DNA from: Thiotrichales bacterium
Lineage (GTDB): Bacteria; Pseudomonadota; Gammaproteobacteria; Beggiatoales; Beggiatoaceae
Reading direction: 5' to 3'
DNA: 48,043 nt
Assembly (NCBI GenBank): GCA_016744475.1
Contig: JADGEH010000027.1
Span: 1 to 48,043 of the forward strand
A model generated the notes under the pieces. The model did not search any database, was not told the origin of the DNA, and was given only the letters and a program-made list of their open reading frames with translations. Made by a program: the position numbers and the translations under genes. Positions 1-9,680 of this stretch are shown one piece after another. Within the stretch, counting starts at the first letter, position 1. The number at the start of each line of letters is the position of its first letter.

Positions 1-139
1 TAATCGGCTGCAAACCCGCCCTTTTGGTCAGGTTTTCCGCTTTTTTTCGTTAAATAGCCCGCTATTCGCCTTAAAAAACCGAAAAATCTGCCTCAAAATA
101 GCGAACTTTCGCTTCGATTCCCCATCTTCGTATAGGCTC
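1..139. repeat. Family 1 palindromic element, copy A (cut by window edge)
   Basis: This is the right-hand 139 bases of the 159-bp family 1 element; by alignment with the complete copies only the first 20 bases are missing. It ends in CGTATAGGCTC and is followed by TAA, which matches the 3-bp duplication seen beside other copies. It lies about 130 bp upstream of the CHAT gene start. It contains no gene. Confidence 0.85.
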
Positions 140-160
140 TAAATGAAGAAATATACAGCT

Positions 161-192
161 TTAAGGCGTTTTTATGCTTAACTCCGTATAAT
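161..192 (+). promoter_or_regulatory. Possible promoter of the CHAT gene
   Basis: A perfect TATAAT hexamer lies at 187-192, in the AT-rich stretch between repeat copy A and the CHAT start. The -35 side is poor: TTAAGG at 161-166 leaves a long 20-bp spacer. The call rests mainly on the -10 match and its position. Confidence 0.3.
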
Positions 193-268
193 CTCTCAAT
201 ATTTACGCGCCGTCTGTTGCGTTTTTGAATGCCACCCACCGTTATTGCCATCCATCAGAGACTTACCC

Positions 269-2572
269 ATGAAAATTGTGTTCTCGCTGTTACTGCTCTT
301 TTTATGCAATGCGCCCTTCACCTTTGCGACTGATGTCGAATCATTGAATCATCAAGCTGAAACGGCTTTTATAAAGGGTGATTACGCCAATGCCAGTCAG
401 TTTTGGCAAACCTTGTTGGCTCTGCCGGATGTATCCGTTGCCCAACGAGTCGATGTCTTGACACGCTTAGCCGCTGCACATCAAGCGCGTGGGCGTTTGC
501 AGGAGATGCTGAGCACGCTTGAACAAGCGCAGGCTTTAAGTTTAGACACCGATCATGCGCGTCAAGCGCAAATTCATGCGCAATTAAGCGATGCTTGGCT
601 CAGCATGGGGGATTTAGAAGCCGCGCTGTTGTCAGCCGATATAGCTGTTGAGCAAGGGGAGCAATCTCAAGATAACATCGCTCACGCCAATGCTTTGTTT
701 AGCCGTGGCAATGTGCGCATTGTGTTGCTGCACTATCCAGAAGCCCAAGCCGATTTCAAACAAGTACAACAATTATTGCCTGATGATCGGGATATGCATT
801 TAAAAATCACCTTAAATCTGGCGGATATGGATTTATTGTTTGAGGATTATCCTAAAGCTTATGAGGGCGCACTCGCCGCTGAGCGTATTGTGCGCACGCT
901 TAAGGATAATAGTTTGCCTAAAGTCAATGGCTTACTCGCAGTCGGTGCGTTGTCACAGGACATTCAACGCTTGGCAAACAGTTTTGAGCCACCCGTTTTA
1001 GACACTGCACAACATCAGCAACTTTTGCAGCAGGCGGAACATGCTTTTGTCCAAGCCGCACAGCAAGCAGAGCAGACTCAAGTGCCATTAGCGCGTGCGC
1101 GGGCTTATGGGCGTTTAGGTAATTTGTATGAATATCAAGGCCGTTATGAAGAAGCCTTGCAGTTCACTCAACAAGCCATTTTTTTTGCCGAGCAAGAACA
1201 TTTTCCAGAATTACTCTATCGCTGGCATTGGCAACGCGGACGTTTGCTGAAATATATGCAGCAATTACCGCAAGCTATTAAAGCCTTTCGACGTGCCGCC
1301 ACGCTCCTACAACCTGTGCAGCAGCATCTACACACTGGCTATCGTAGCCCTCCCGAAAGCTTCGACCAAGCGGTGCGCCCTGTGTATTACGGGCTGGCTG
1401 ATTTGTTGCTGTTGCAAGCGGCACAGCATGAAGGTGAAGAACGCCAAACTTTATTACGCGAAGCGATGGACACAGTGGAACGGGTGAAAGTGGCTGAATT
1501 ACAAGATTATTTCCGCAGTGATTGTAGTTTAGGTTTGGAAGCCAAAGAAGTGGATTTAGCCGTTGCCGCCCCCGATAGCGCCGTCTTATATCCCATTCCT
1601 TTAGATAACCGTTTAGTCTTGTTGCTGAACTTAGGCGACACGATTTACCAAGCCAATGTAGACATTGGACGCGAAGCCTTAGAATCAAGCGTGTGGCTGT
1701 TTTATAGCCAAGTACAAAACCGCACTAAAAACCGTTTTATGTACGCTGCACGCGATCTGTATGACTATTTAATCCGTCCAGTGGTAGACACCTTGCGCAA
1801 AGCAGGTACAAAAACTTTAGTGGTAGCTCCCGACGGCGCTTTACGTTTAGTGCCTTTTGCCGCTTTTCATGATGGTAAACGGTTTTTAATTGAAGAATTT
1901 GCCTTAGTCACAACGCCAAGCTTAAGCCTGACAGACCCGCGCCCGATTAGCTGGGAACATTCAAGCTTATTATTGGTCGGTTTATCGGATTCTGTGCAAG
2001 GTTATTCGTCATTACCCGGTGTCCCTAAAGAATTGAAAAATATTCAAAATATTTCAGCGCAACGAGTGGGCATGGTGAACCAGATATTGAACCAAGAATA
2101 TTCATTACAACACCTCACCGACACCTTAAAAGCAGCGCCTTATTCGATTGTTCACTTAGCCACCCACGGCGAATTTGGTGCTGAACCTGAAAATACTTAT
2201 TTGTTGACCTACAAAGAAAAACTGCATATGGATCAATTACAAGAGATGATAGGTCTAGGTCGAACCAGTGACACACCCGTGGAATTGCTCACCCTCAGTG
2301 CTTGTAAAACTGCAACAGGAGATGATCGCGCCGCATTAGGATTAGCAGGGGTGGCGATTAAAGCCGGAGCACGCAGCGCATTAGCCAGCTTGTGGTTTGT
2401 CGATGATGAAGCCGCTTCTTTAACAGTGACAGAGTTTTATCGTTTATTGTTAGAAGAAAAAACCTCAAAAGCCCGTGCTTTACAAGGTGCTCAAACAAAA
2501 CTCATTGGACAGTCTCGTTATAAACACCCCGCTTACTGGGGGCCTTTCTTGTTAATTGGAAATTGGTTGTAA
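269..2572 (+). CDS. Secreted TPR-CHAT domain protein (caspase-like peptidase fold)
   Basis: The ATG at 269 starts a clear signal peptide (KIVFSLLLLFLCNAPFTFA); a TTG eight codons upstream would only add a polar tail before it. Roughly residues 30-390 are TPR-like helical repeats rich in A-x-Y and EEAL patterns. The C-terminal half is a CHAT domain, the caspase-HetF family. The expected catalytic pair is present: His633 in HLATHGEF and Cys679 in SACKTATG, followed by the conserved GLAGVAIKAGARSALASLW stretch. CHAT proteins are proteases or protease-like partners, often next to TPR, DUF928 or secreted-protein genes. Export suggests action in the envelope. The substrate is unknown. It is apparently a single-gene unit facing a convergent neighbour. 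Confidence 0.9.
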   Translation: MKIVFSLLLLFLCNAPFTFATDVESLNHQAETAFIKGDYANASQFWQTLLALPDVSVAQRVDVLTRLAAAHQARGRLQEMLSTLEQAQALSLDTDHARQAQIHAQLSDAWLSMGDLEAALLSADIAVEQGEQSQDNIAHANALFSRGNVRIVLLHYPEAQADFKQVQQLLPDDRDMHLKITLNLADMDLLFEDYPKAYEGALAAERIVRTLKDNSLPKVNGLLAVGALSQDIQRLANSFEPPVLDTAQHQQLLQQAEHAFVQAAQQAEQTQVPLARARAYGRLGNLYEYQGRYEEALQFTQQAIFFAEQEHFPELLYRWHWQRGRLLKYMQQLPQAIKAFRRAATLLQPVQQHLHTGYRSPPESFDQAVRPVYYGLADLLLLQAAQHEGEERQTLLREAMDTVERVKVAELQDYFRSDCSLGLEAKEVDLAVAAPDSAVLYPIPLDNRLVLLLNLGDTIYQANVDIGREALESSVWLFYSQVQNRTKNRFMYAARDLYDYLIRPVVDTLRKAGTKTLVVAPDGALRLVPFAAFHDGKRFLIEEFALVTTPSLSLTDPRPISWEHSSLLLVGLSDSVQGYSSLPGVPKELKNIQNISAQRVGMVNQILNQEYSLQHLTDTLKAAPYSIVHLATHGEFGAEPENTYLLTYKEKLHMDQLQEMIGLGRTSDTPVELLTLSACKTATGDDRAALGLAGVAIKAGARSALASLWFVDDEAASLTVTEFYRLLLEEKTSKARALQGAQTKLIGQSRYKHPAYWGPFLLIGNWL

Positions 2573-2595
2573 ATCTATTGAATAAATGGTGTTTT

Positions 2596-3195
2596 TTAAC
2601 CCGAAGGCCACAGATGAAATTTAAGACGCTTTTTTAATTCTTCATCTGTTTTTAAGCGTGTTTCATCAATGGCTTGATTAAAATAACGGTTGCCGGCATT
2701 AAAAGAACGATTACCGATGACGATAATCTCTTTAGCTCGTTTATACGCCGTATTCGCATCTTTAATTTGACGTTTCACAATATTGCGCAAACGCGGCAAA
2801 CTATCATCCGTTGCACGAGAAGAAGAGGCTTTAACCCGACTATAATAGTGAGCACCTTTGTCAAAAGTCTCAATGGCTGTGCGATAATGCTGAGCGGCTT
2901 TTCTAAATCTTTGTTGCGCTACTTGAAACTCAGGTATTTTCAAGTCTTTATATTTAGAAAATTCACGAAACAACATAGCTGAATTGTCCTCAGCTAGCTT
3001 TGCAAACTTTAGATAACGTTGCACAGTTTTACTACTTTCTTGACAAAAACTAATACCCCGTTGAGCCACTGTGATCATCCCCTGCCGCCATAAATACGCC
3101 GCACGATCAGGTTGTCCTGACAGTCCTGAAGAATACCCCAGGGTAAAAGAAACGATTAAAAAGAACAGTGGCTTATATTTTTTATTAAATCTCAT
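2596..3195 (-). CDS. Secreted helical protein of unknown function
   Basis: The 199-residue product begins with a basic, hydrophobic signal sequence (KKYKPLFFLIVSFTLGYSSG). The rest is rich in K, R, A and aromatic residues without cysteine clusters, and reads as alpha-helical or coiled coil (for example RFRKAAQHYRTAIETFDKGA, which is TPR-like). I do not recognise a family. It is divergent from the Wza-like gene, with 34 bp between the two starts, so the two probably share a promoter region. That places it with the exopolysaccharide locus by context only. Confidence 0.7.
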   Translation of the reverse strand: MRFNKKYKPLFFLIVSFTLGYSSGLSGQPDRAAYLWRQGMITVAQRGISFCQESSKTVQRYLKFAKLAEDNSAMLFREFSKYKDLKIPEFQVAQQRFRKAAQHYRTAIETFDKGAHYYSRVKASSSRATDDSLPRLRNIVKRQIKDANTAYKRAKEIIVIGNRSFNAGNRYFNQAIDETRLKTDEELKKRLKFHLWPSG

Positions 3196-3229
3196 ACCGA
3201 CCTCTCATCAGTTTATGGAGAACTAGAAT

Positions 3230-3955
3230 ATGCGTTATTACCTTTTTGCTCTCTTCTGTCTATTAGGCTCAAGCTGCACTCATACGCATAAAGCTACATT
3301 ATTAAAAGACTATCCTGAATTCCCTCAAATTCCTCCTGAATCAGTGGGGCTTTTGCGTCCAGGTGATGGCATTGATATTAAATTTCAATATTGGCCTGAA
3401 ATGGATGATTCGCAAAACATTCGACCTGATGGAAAAATCACCTTACAAATGCTGGATGATGTTCAAGCCGCAGGACTGAGACCCGATGAATTAGATGAAG
3501 AACTGACAAAACTGTATCAAGATAAACTTAAAGAACCTGAGTTATCTGTCATTGTACGTTCTTTAGCAAACCGTGCTGTTTTAGTTACAGGGGAAGTGTT
3601 TACACCTGGTGAAATAGAACTTAAAACTAACATGACATTACTAGAAGCGATTATGGCTTCTGGTGGCTTTAATAAAAGCACGGCTGAATTATCGAATGTG
3701 ATTGTACTCCGGCACTTAAAAGGTAAACGTTATGCCACAGCATTGAACTTACACAATACTTTAATTGCAAAAGAATCAGAACCGTTTTATCTGGCCTCTC
3801 AGGATATTATTTATGTGCCTAGAACCCGCATTATTGATTTGAATGATTGGGTGGAACAATATGTGACTAAAATGTTCCCTTCCACCGGAGCTATTACTTA
3901 TGAAGTCACTAAAAGCACAGGAAATGCCAGTATGCGCTATGGTGCAGGGAAATAA
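3230..3955 (+). CDS. Wza-like polysaccharide export lipoprotein
   Basis: This is a predicted outer-membrane lipoprotein that exports exopolysaccharide. A short signal peptide ends in a lipobox (LGSSC, Cys16). The poly_export domain follows: LLRPGDGIDIKFQYWPE, then VRPDG-like NIRPDGKITL, and VRSLANRAVLVTGEVFTPGEIEL, which is the start of the SLBB-type repeat. At 241 residues it is shorter than E. coli Wza (about 380) and resembles the compact EpsE/XrtA-type exporters. GGAG lies upstream of the ATG. It heads the + strand part of the locus with the Wzz-like and kinase-like genes further on. Confidence 0.88.
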   Translation: MRYYLFALFCLLGSSCTHTHKATLLKDYPEFPQIPPESVGLLRPGDGIDIKFQYWPEMDDSQNIRPDGKITLQMLDDVQAAGLRPDELDEELTKLYQDKLKEPELSVIVRSLANRAVLVTGEVFTPGEIELKTNMTLLEAIMASGGFNKSTAELSNVIVLRHLKGKRYATALNLHNTLIAKESEPFYLASQDIIYVPRTRIIDLNDWVEQYVTKMFPSTGAITYEVTKSTGNASMRYGAGK

Positions 3956-3971
3956 AGGCGACATAAGTCGT

Positions 3972-5492
3972 CTATGAAGACTTGAGCAAATGTGTGGTTT
4001 TATCTTTTATCAACACCGCTTCTAGTGCTTGTTGATAGACTTTAGGCTGCTGCTGTTCATCTGGATAAATAGATAGAATACAAGCCTCATTTTCTTGTAA
4101 AGAAGAGGGGAAATACTTGAGTTGATTGTGTTTGAGTGCATCAATCATCCATACGGCATAGATTAATCTATTGTCCTCAACGAGAGTATAGACACTAGCC
4201 CCTTGATTAATTAAATTAAAACTCTTTTCCAAAAAGTTAAAATATTCAATGTTTTCAAGTGCAGCTTGATACCCACCTTGAAAACATAACACATCACTGA
4301 CTGCATTTTTCTGACCTAGAAATAGAACATCATCACCTGTGGACATATTTTCTGGCGTGTAAGTTTTTATGAGATGCCATTGTGGGGAGGTTGAAGGGGT
4401 TGGGCGGGTTTCATGTTTAAGCCAAGACTTTACAGTATTTAACCCTGATTTTAATAGCCATTTAGCTTGTGGATATAAAGCTTGGGTCAGTTTAGGGTAA
4501 AAAGTAAATTGATGTAGAGTAACGCTATCATTGGCAAAACGGTTCTTGTAGCCATCTCCGCCAGGGGTTAAATCTAACACCTTAAATTTATCTTCAGCTA
4601 AAGATTGCACCAATAACCATAAATGAATTAAGCCTGGTGATACATCAGGATGAAACACTGAATAAGCAATTTCACCTAAATGAACCTGCCCTCGACCACA
4701 TACTGATAATAAGGCCCCTAATACTGCATCATCAACCATGAGCACACTGGCATGTAAACGTTTTTGAGCCAACAATTCCAACGTGAAAGAACGTTTTAAT
4801 GGGTTCATATGAAACGGCATCATATGATGAACCGCACCTTGACGAAACTCATATAAAGGAATGATTTGATCTAACAATACATCAAGTTCTTGTGGATCGG
4901 TCACTCGTTTAAATTCAACCGTTCCCATTCTTTTCATTTTATTAAACTTGGTTTTCAAACGTTTTTTACTGCGCATATAGTCTTGTAACCATTCATCGCC
5001 CCCCATGCGCAGCCAGTTATTTTTTTCTGCCTTTAATATACAATGCCATCGCAGTGGCGTGTGCCAACTTAATCCTTTAAGTTCAACATTATGAGGTAGA
5101 TAATTTAAATTTAATGGATGTGAACAATTTTTTTGTAGCCAAGCGAATGCTTGTAAAATAAAATGCGCACTATTTTCCGTTAATGCCAGCCAAACGCGGT
5201 ATTCTGGGTGCTGGTTTCCTGCTACCACTATCTCATTTGTATTGATAGGTTGAGCCAAGGCAAATAAACCATTCAATTCATTGTCTTTGTAAGTGAGTAA
5301 TAAGAGCGGTGAAAATTGTGTACTAAACATCTTATACCAGGTCACCACATACTCTACTGATTGGTAGCCTGTTGCCCAAGGACAGTTTTTATACAATTTA
5401 TCCCATGCCATTGTAAAATCATTCTGCGCTATCATGTCATGCGCAGCTTGTTGTTTCAGTACTTGTAAATGTGGCTTATTAGAGGTATTCAT
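3972..5492 (-). CDS. FemAB/CelD-like GNAT acetyltransferase of the exopolysaccharide locus
   Basis: The 506-residue protein has the Acetyltransf_6 (BcsL/CelD) pattern, including a basic RSKKRLKTKFNKMKR segment near residues 170-185 and the later GGDGYKNRFAND block near 310, where proteins of this group place the acyl-CoA-binding core. Such FemAB-like proteins are regular members of exosortase-type exopolysaccharide clusters, where they probably acylate sugar or amino-sugar residues. It is encoded opposite to its neighbours, convergent with the Wza-like gene (16 bp apart) and divergent from the acyltransferase. The last 120 residues are not recognised and may be a second, degenerate GNAT-like domain. 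Confidence 0.75.
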   Translation of the reverse strand: MNTSNKPHLQVLKQQAAHDMIAQNDFTMAWDKLYKNCPWATGYQSVEYVVTWYKMFSTQFSPLLLLTYKDNELNGLFALAQPINTNEIVVAGNQHPEYRVWLALTENSAHFILQAFAWLQKNCSHPLNLNYLPHNVELKGLSWHTPLRWHCILKAEKNNWLRMGGDEWLQDYMRSKKRLKTKFNKMKRMGTVEFKRVTDPQELDVLLDQIIPLYEFRQGAVHHMMPFHMNPLKRSFTLELLAQKRLHASVLMVDDAVLGALLSVCGRGQVHLGEIAYSVFHPDVSPGLIHLWLLVQSLAEDKFKVLDLTPGGDGYKNRFANDSVTLHQFTFYPKLTQALYPQAKWLLKSGLNTVKSWLKHETRPTPSTSPQWHLIKTYTPENMSTGDDVLFLGQKNAVSDVLCFQGGYQAALENIEYFNFLEKSFNLINQGASVYTLVEDNRLIYAVWMIDALKHNQLKYFPSSLQENEACILSIYPDEQQQPKVYQQALEAVLIKDKTTHLLKSS

Positions 5493-5609
5493 CAGTCGTC
5501 TTTCTAAGTAGAATCAATATATAAATAATTATGACATGCATAAATGAAGCAATCAACTGTCGTAAAAGTTGATCATTATATTTTACAGTTTTCATTAAAA
5601 GGTTATTTT

Positions 5610-6584
5610 ATGTCCATAAACGTACATCGCTATCCTAATTTAGATGGTTGGCGCGGCATTAGTATTTTATTAGTATTAGCCACGCATACGATGCCTATCG
5701 GGCCCGAAGATTGGGAAATGAATAATATGACCGGTGTTGTAGGAATGGCTATCTTCTTCACCTTATCAGGTTTTTTAATTACCAGCTTTTTATTACATAG
5801 CACATCGGTCACAAAATTTATTATTCGACGTTTTGCACGTATTGTTCCTTTGGCTTGGTTATATTTAGTGATTTCCTTATGGTTTGTTGATGCTTCTTGG
5901 GACGCTTATCCACCACATTTTTTCTTTTATGCTAACTGGTCACCCATGCCTTTAACGAAAACCACCGAGCATCTGTGGAGTTTATGCATGGAAATGCAGT
6001 TTTATGTGGGTGTAGCGATAATATTTGCCTTTTTTAAACAACGTGGATTATTAATACTGCCTCTTCTTGCACTGATGATTACAGGCTTACGTGCAATGAA
6101 CCATATTTATGATGATATTCACACTTATTACCGTATGGATGAAATTCTAGCGGGTTGTATCTTAGCATTAATTTATCATGCTCGATTAGGTGATGTGGGC
6201 AAACAGATGTCTGAAATGTTAGGTAGAGTGAATCAACCACTATTGATTATTTTAGTGTTTCTTTCATCTCATCCATTGGGAGGATTTATTGATTATTTCA
6301 GACCTTATTTGGTCGCCATATTGGTGGGTTCTACTTTATACCAACATCAAAGCAGTCTTAATTATTACCTCAATCTAAAAGCTTTGGTTTATATTGCGAG
6401 TATTTCTTATGCTTTATATGTCATACATCTTTTATTACTGCACACTTGGTTAGGTGAAGGTACTTCTTTAGTCAAGTATTCTAAACGTCCTTTATTGTAT
6501 TTAACTTTATTTATACTGGCACATTTGTCTACTTTTTACTATGAAAAATATTTTATCTCTGCCAGCAAAAAACTCATTAAGTAA
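5610..6584 (+). CDS. Acyltransferase 3 family membrane protein
   Basis: This is an integral membrane O-acyltransferase of the OafA/NodX type, expected to acetylate or otherwise acylate sugars of the exopolysaccharide. The hallmarks are YPNLDGWRGISILLVLATH at the N-terminus, with the family's R and H residues, the TLSGFLITSFLL segment, the RRFARIVPL motif, and about ten hydrophobic helices. I chose the ATG at 5610 because it has AAGG eight bases upstream and begins directly at the family's N-terminus; an in-frame ATG at 5544 would add 22 unrelated residues. The length, 324 residues, is normal for the family. Confidence 0.88.
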   Translation: MSINVHRYPNLDGWRGISILLVLATHTMPIGPEDWEMNNMTGVVGMAIFFTLSGFLITSFLLHSTSVTKFIIRRFARIVPLAWLYLVISLWFVDASWDAYPPHFFFYANWSPMPLTKTTEHLWSLCMEMQFYVGVAIIFAFFKQRGLLILPLLALMITGLRAMNHIYDDIHTYYRMDEILAGCILALIYHARLGDVGKQMSEMLGRVNQPLLIILVFLSSHPLGGFIDYFRPYLVAILVGSTLYQHQSSLNYYLNLKALVYIASISYALYVIHLLLLHTWLGEGTSLVKYSKRPLLYLTLFILAHLSTFYYEKYFISASKKLIK

Positions 6585-6623
6585 ACTCATGACACCCGTC
6601 TCTTTGCCAGTGAAGTAAACATT

Positions 6624-8357
6624 ATGAAAGCCGTTAAATTTGATGAACCCAAACCTAATCAAGCTAAATTAGATATTGATGAAGGTTTTTCTGTACGCGA
6701 TGCACTGAATATTTTATTTTGTCATAAATGGAAAATTATTTTGTTTTTCTTGACGATTTCTTCAGTAGTAACCATTGTCACCTATCGAACCCCCTCGGTG
6801 TATAGCTCCGGTGCTAGTTTATTGATCGGTGTTGGACGAGAACGAATCGATATCGCCCCTGTTTTAAAGCCTTCTCAATATTTAAATCAAGGACAAATTG
6901 AGCGTGTCAATAATGAAATGGTGATTTTAAAAAGTCGATACTTAGCAGCACAAACAGTTGATAGTATTGGGCTTAAACGCTTTTTTTCTTTATTTAAAAC
7001 CAAACAAATTGACGGCTTTCCTCTACAAAGCCGTTCTAGTTTATCGGAAAACAACTTTATTGATAAACCTGGAAATCCACCTGCCAGCAATAATGAAGAA
7101 AAACCAGAAAAACCAGAAAAAGCTAAAAAACCACCTAAACCTAAATGCCAAATCTTTACTGAGCAAGCACGTAAAAGAGCTGATTTAGAAAGTGATTTTC
7201 TATTATTTAAACAATTGCCCGAAGAGGGGCAAATGGGTTTTTGGTATGCCTGCCAAGCGGCTATGAGTATTATCGTGGGGGGCTTGAGTATAGATACTAA
7301 ACCTAAAAGCTTTATTGTTAATTTAGGTTTGAGTACACGCCACCCGCTGTTAGCACAATTAATTTTAGAGCATTTAATTGCGGTTTATATTGATCGTTAT
7401 TTAGAGCTGAGAGCACCTAAAGCTTCAGCTGATGTGTTTAGATCTCGATTTAACAAATTTGCAGAAGAACTTAATAAAAATGAAAAAGATTTATTTGATT
7501 ACCGTCGTGAGCATAAAATTTCAGAACTGATTTCACAACGAAATATTTTGATCTCTAAAATTAGTGAGTTAATGAGTAAAATCAGCACGGCTGATACTGC
7601 GGTACTCACTTTGAAGGCAAAAATAAAACAGCTAGAAAAAACTTTAACTCGCTATACTAAAACTGTTGAAGTTCAACGAGTGGAGGGGCGCACTAATTAT
7701 GTGGCCGATGCACTTAAAAATATGCTGTATAAATATCAATCTGAAGAAAATGAAACGGCGGCTTTTTATCCTGATGATTCAAGAAAACTGATTGAAATTC
7801 GTCAGCGTATTGCTTTAGTAGAAAAAGCCTTATCTGAACAACCTGAAAGTTTATCTGAAGTCACGCGAGGTATTAATCGTCAATATGAATCCCATCAATT
7901 AAGTTTAGATAATGCTCGTATTGATTATATCACTGCTAAAACCCGTGCAGTTGTTTTGAAAAATGATTTAGAAAAGCGTGAGTCTGAATTAGAAAAACTC
8001 ATTTCACATGAATTAGTGATTAAACACTTAGAACGAAAAATTGAATTATCTCGTCAAGAATTTCAAAGCGGTTTGGATGTAATGACTCGAGCTGACAGTT
8101 ATCAAGCCTTAAATGATAGCAAGGTAGTCAGTATCGATGTCATTGAAACCCCTAGTTATGATGCAGACCCGATAAAACCTAACAAGCCGATGAATATTAT
8201 ATTAGGTGTGGTGTTTGGTTTAATGGGGGGGTTGGGTATTGCTTTTTTAATTGATTATTTTGATGATTCAATGAAAACCAATGAAGATGTTAAACGTCGC
8301 TTACAATTACCTGTCTTAGCTATGGTCTCTTCAGGAGAGTTCTATAAATGTATTTAG
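6624..8357 (+). CDS. Wzz/GNVR chain-length determinant (BY-kinase activator type)
   Basis: This is an inner-membrane polysaccharide co-polymerase controlling chain length and export. The 577-residue protein has an N-terminal membrane helix near residues 37-57, a periplasmic section with long coiled coil near 265-480 (KNEKDLFDYRREHKI, ISELMSKIS), and a second membrane helix near 525-545 followed by a cytoplasmic tail. Near 150-175 there is an unusual lysine/proline linker built of KPEKPEK and KKPPKPK runs. The autokinase domain is not fused but follows two genes later. The stop overlaps the ATPase start by 10 bp, so the two are translationally coupled. Confidence 0.88.
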   Translation: MKAVKFDEPKPNQAKLDIDEGFSVRDALNILFCHKWKIILFFLTISSVVTIVTYRTPSVYSSGASLLIGVGRERIDIAPVLKPSQYLNQGQIERVNNEMVILKSRYLAAQTVDSIGLKRFFSLFKTKQIDGFPLQSRSSLSENNFIDKPGNPPASNNEEKPEKPEKAKKPPKPKCQIFTEQARKRADLESDFLLFKQLPEEGQMGFWYACQAAMSIIVGGLSIDTKPKSFIVNLGLSTRHPLLAQLILEHLIAVYIDRYLELRAPKASADVFRSRFNKFAEELNKNEKDLFDYRREHKISELISQRNILISKISELMSKISTADTAVLTLKAKIKQLEKTLTRYTKTVEVQRVEGRTNYVADALKNMLYKYQSEENETAAFYPDDSRKLIEIRQRIALVEKALSEQPESLSEVTRGINRQYESHQLSLDNARIDYITAKTRAVVLKNDLEKRESELEKLISHELVIKHLERKIELSRQEFQSGLDVMTRADSYQALNDSKVVSIDVIETPSYDADPIKPNKPMNIILGVVFGLMGGLGIAFLIDYFDDSMKTNEDVKRRLQLPVLAMVSSGEFYKCI

Positions 8358-9679
8358 AATATTATGGCTTAGCGATGGAGCCATTTTCTATGACCCCTGA
8401 TCCTGAATTTTTATATTTAAGCCCCTATCACAAAGAAGCACTGGCTTCACTGGTGTATGGGGTGACACAGCGCAAGGGGTTTATGTTATTGATTGGAGAA
8501 GTGGGAACGGGTAAAACCACAGTTTTAAGAAGTTTTTTATCCCATATGGAAAATGAAAATACCAAAATTTATTATATTTTTAATCCACGCTTAAACTTTT
8601 TTGAATTATTAATAAACCTTTTAGATAAGGAAGAGGTTAATAAAAATGAATATTCTATTGATAGCCTCATTGAGGAACTGCAAAAAAAGCTCATTAGTGA
8701 ATACAATGCAGGACATATTGCCGTATTAATTATTGATGATGCTCAGCAAATGACACAAGATACATTAGAACAATTGCGCTTATTATCTAATTTAGAAACG
8801 ACAAAAGATAAATTATTACAAATTATTTTAGCGGGACAACCTGAATTAGATGTGATTTTAAATAGCTATGACATCCGCCAGTTACGCCAACGTATTGCTA
8901 TTTATGCTAAGTTAAAAGCATTAGAGATACATGACAGTCAAGAATATATTCAACGCCGTCTACAAATCGCGTCTTCTGATCGCTTATTTCGCCATGAGCC
9001 CATTTTCACCTCTAAAGCGCTGGAGTATTTAGCGCGTTATTCTAATGGCTATCCGAGAATTTTAAATATTTTATGTGATAATGCATTGATTATTGGATTT
9101 GGTGACCAAGCTCCTTCTATTTCGCTTAAAATTGCCAAAGAAGTCATCGTCCATAATAAGCAACATTTAGATTTATCTCATCCTTCACAAACCATCAGTC
9201 TATTTAAAAAACAGTATGGGATTTTTATTATGATTTGTGTATTTATTTTAGGTCTATTAAGTGTGGTGTTTTTTTTACAAGGGTATAAAGGTCAAGTCCC
9301 TACCTTACCATTATTTTTATCTACCTTTTTTTCTCAAGAAAAGCATCAGCATTTTGAAAATCCCCCGCCTGATGTTTCCCTATCTAGTTCTAATACCTCT
9401 TTTCCAGCCGTTCAAGCTATTGAACTGTCTCCCGTAGCTCGTGATTTTTTTCTAAGCAAGATGATAAGCCCTCCATCTCCAGTGATTTTACAAGGTATTT
9501 CTATGGCACAGGTGATTAAGAAGGGCGATACATTATTTGAAATAATGGTGACATTGTATGGAAAACATCCTTTTCCTTCATTAGAACAATTAAAGTTATA
9601 CAATCCACATTTACGCGATCTGAATGCTATACATCCAGGTGATAAAGTCTATTTTCCAGTATTAAACACGACTCCTTAA
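8348..9679 (+). CDS. ExeA-like AAA+ ATPase with membrane helix and C-terminal LysM
   Basis: The N-terminal half matches the exosortase-locus ATPase/ExeA family: YGLAMEPFSMTPDPEFLYLS, Walker A GEVGTGKTT near residues 50-58, Walker B VLIIDD near 126-131, and GYPRILNILCDNAL in the lid. A single membrane helix (about 292-311) follows, then a proline/serine-rich linker. A LysM-type module at about 388-438 (KKGDTLFEIMVTLYG, NPHLRDLNAIHPGDKVYFP) would lie in the periplasm and bind peptidoglycan or glycan. It may couple cytoplasmic ATP hydrolysis to passage of polysaccharide through the wall. It overlaps the Wzz-like gene and lies 1 bp from the next gene. Confidence 0.85.
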   Translation: MYLEYYGLAMEPFSMTPDPEFLYLSPYHKEALASLVYGVTQRKGFMLLIGEVGTGKTTVLRSFLSHMENENTKIYYIFNPRLNFFELLINLLDKEEVNKNEYSIDSLIEELQKKLISEYNAGHIAVLIIDDAQQMTQDTLEQLRLLSNLETTKDKLLQIILAGQPELDVILNSYDIRQLRQRIAIYAKLKALEIHDSQEYIQRRLQIASSDRLFRHEPIFTSKALEYLARYSNGYPRILNILCDNALIIGFGDQAPSISLKIAKEVIVHNKQHLDLSHPSQTISLFKKQYGIFIMICVFILGLLSVVFFLQGYKGQVPTLPLFLSTFFSQEKHQHFENPPPDVSLSSSNTSFPAVQAIELSPVARDFFLSKMISPPSPVILQGISMAQVIKKGDTLFEIMVTLYGKHPFPSLEQLKLYNPHLRDLNAIHPGDKVYFPVLNTTP

Positions 9680-9680
9680 T

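Noticed and set aside
8348..8357. Possible frameshift joining the Wzz-like and ATPase genes
   Set aside because: Both proteins have complete domain ends and starts; a 10-bp overlap is normal coupling.
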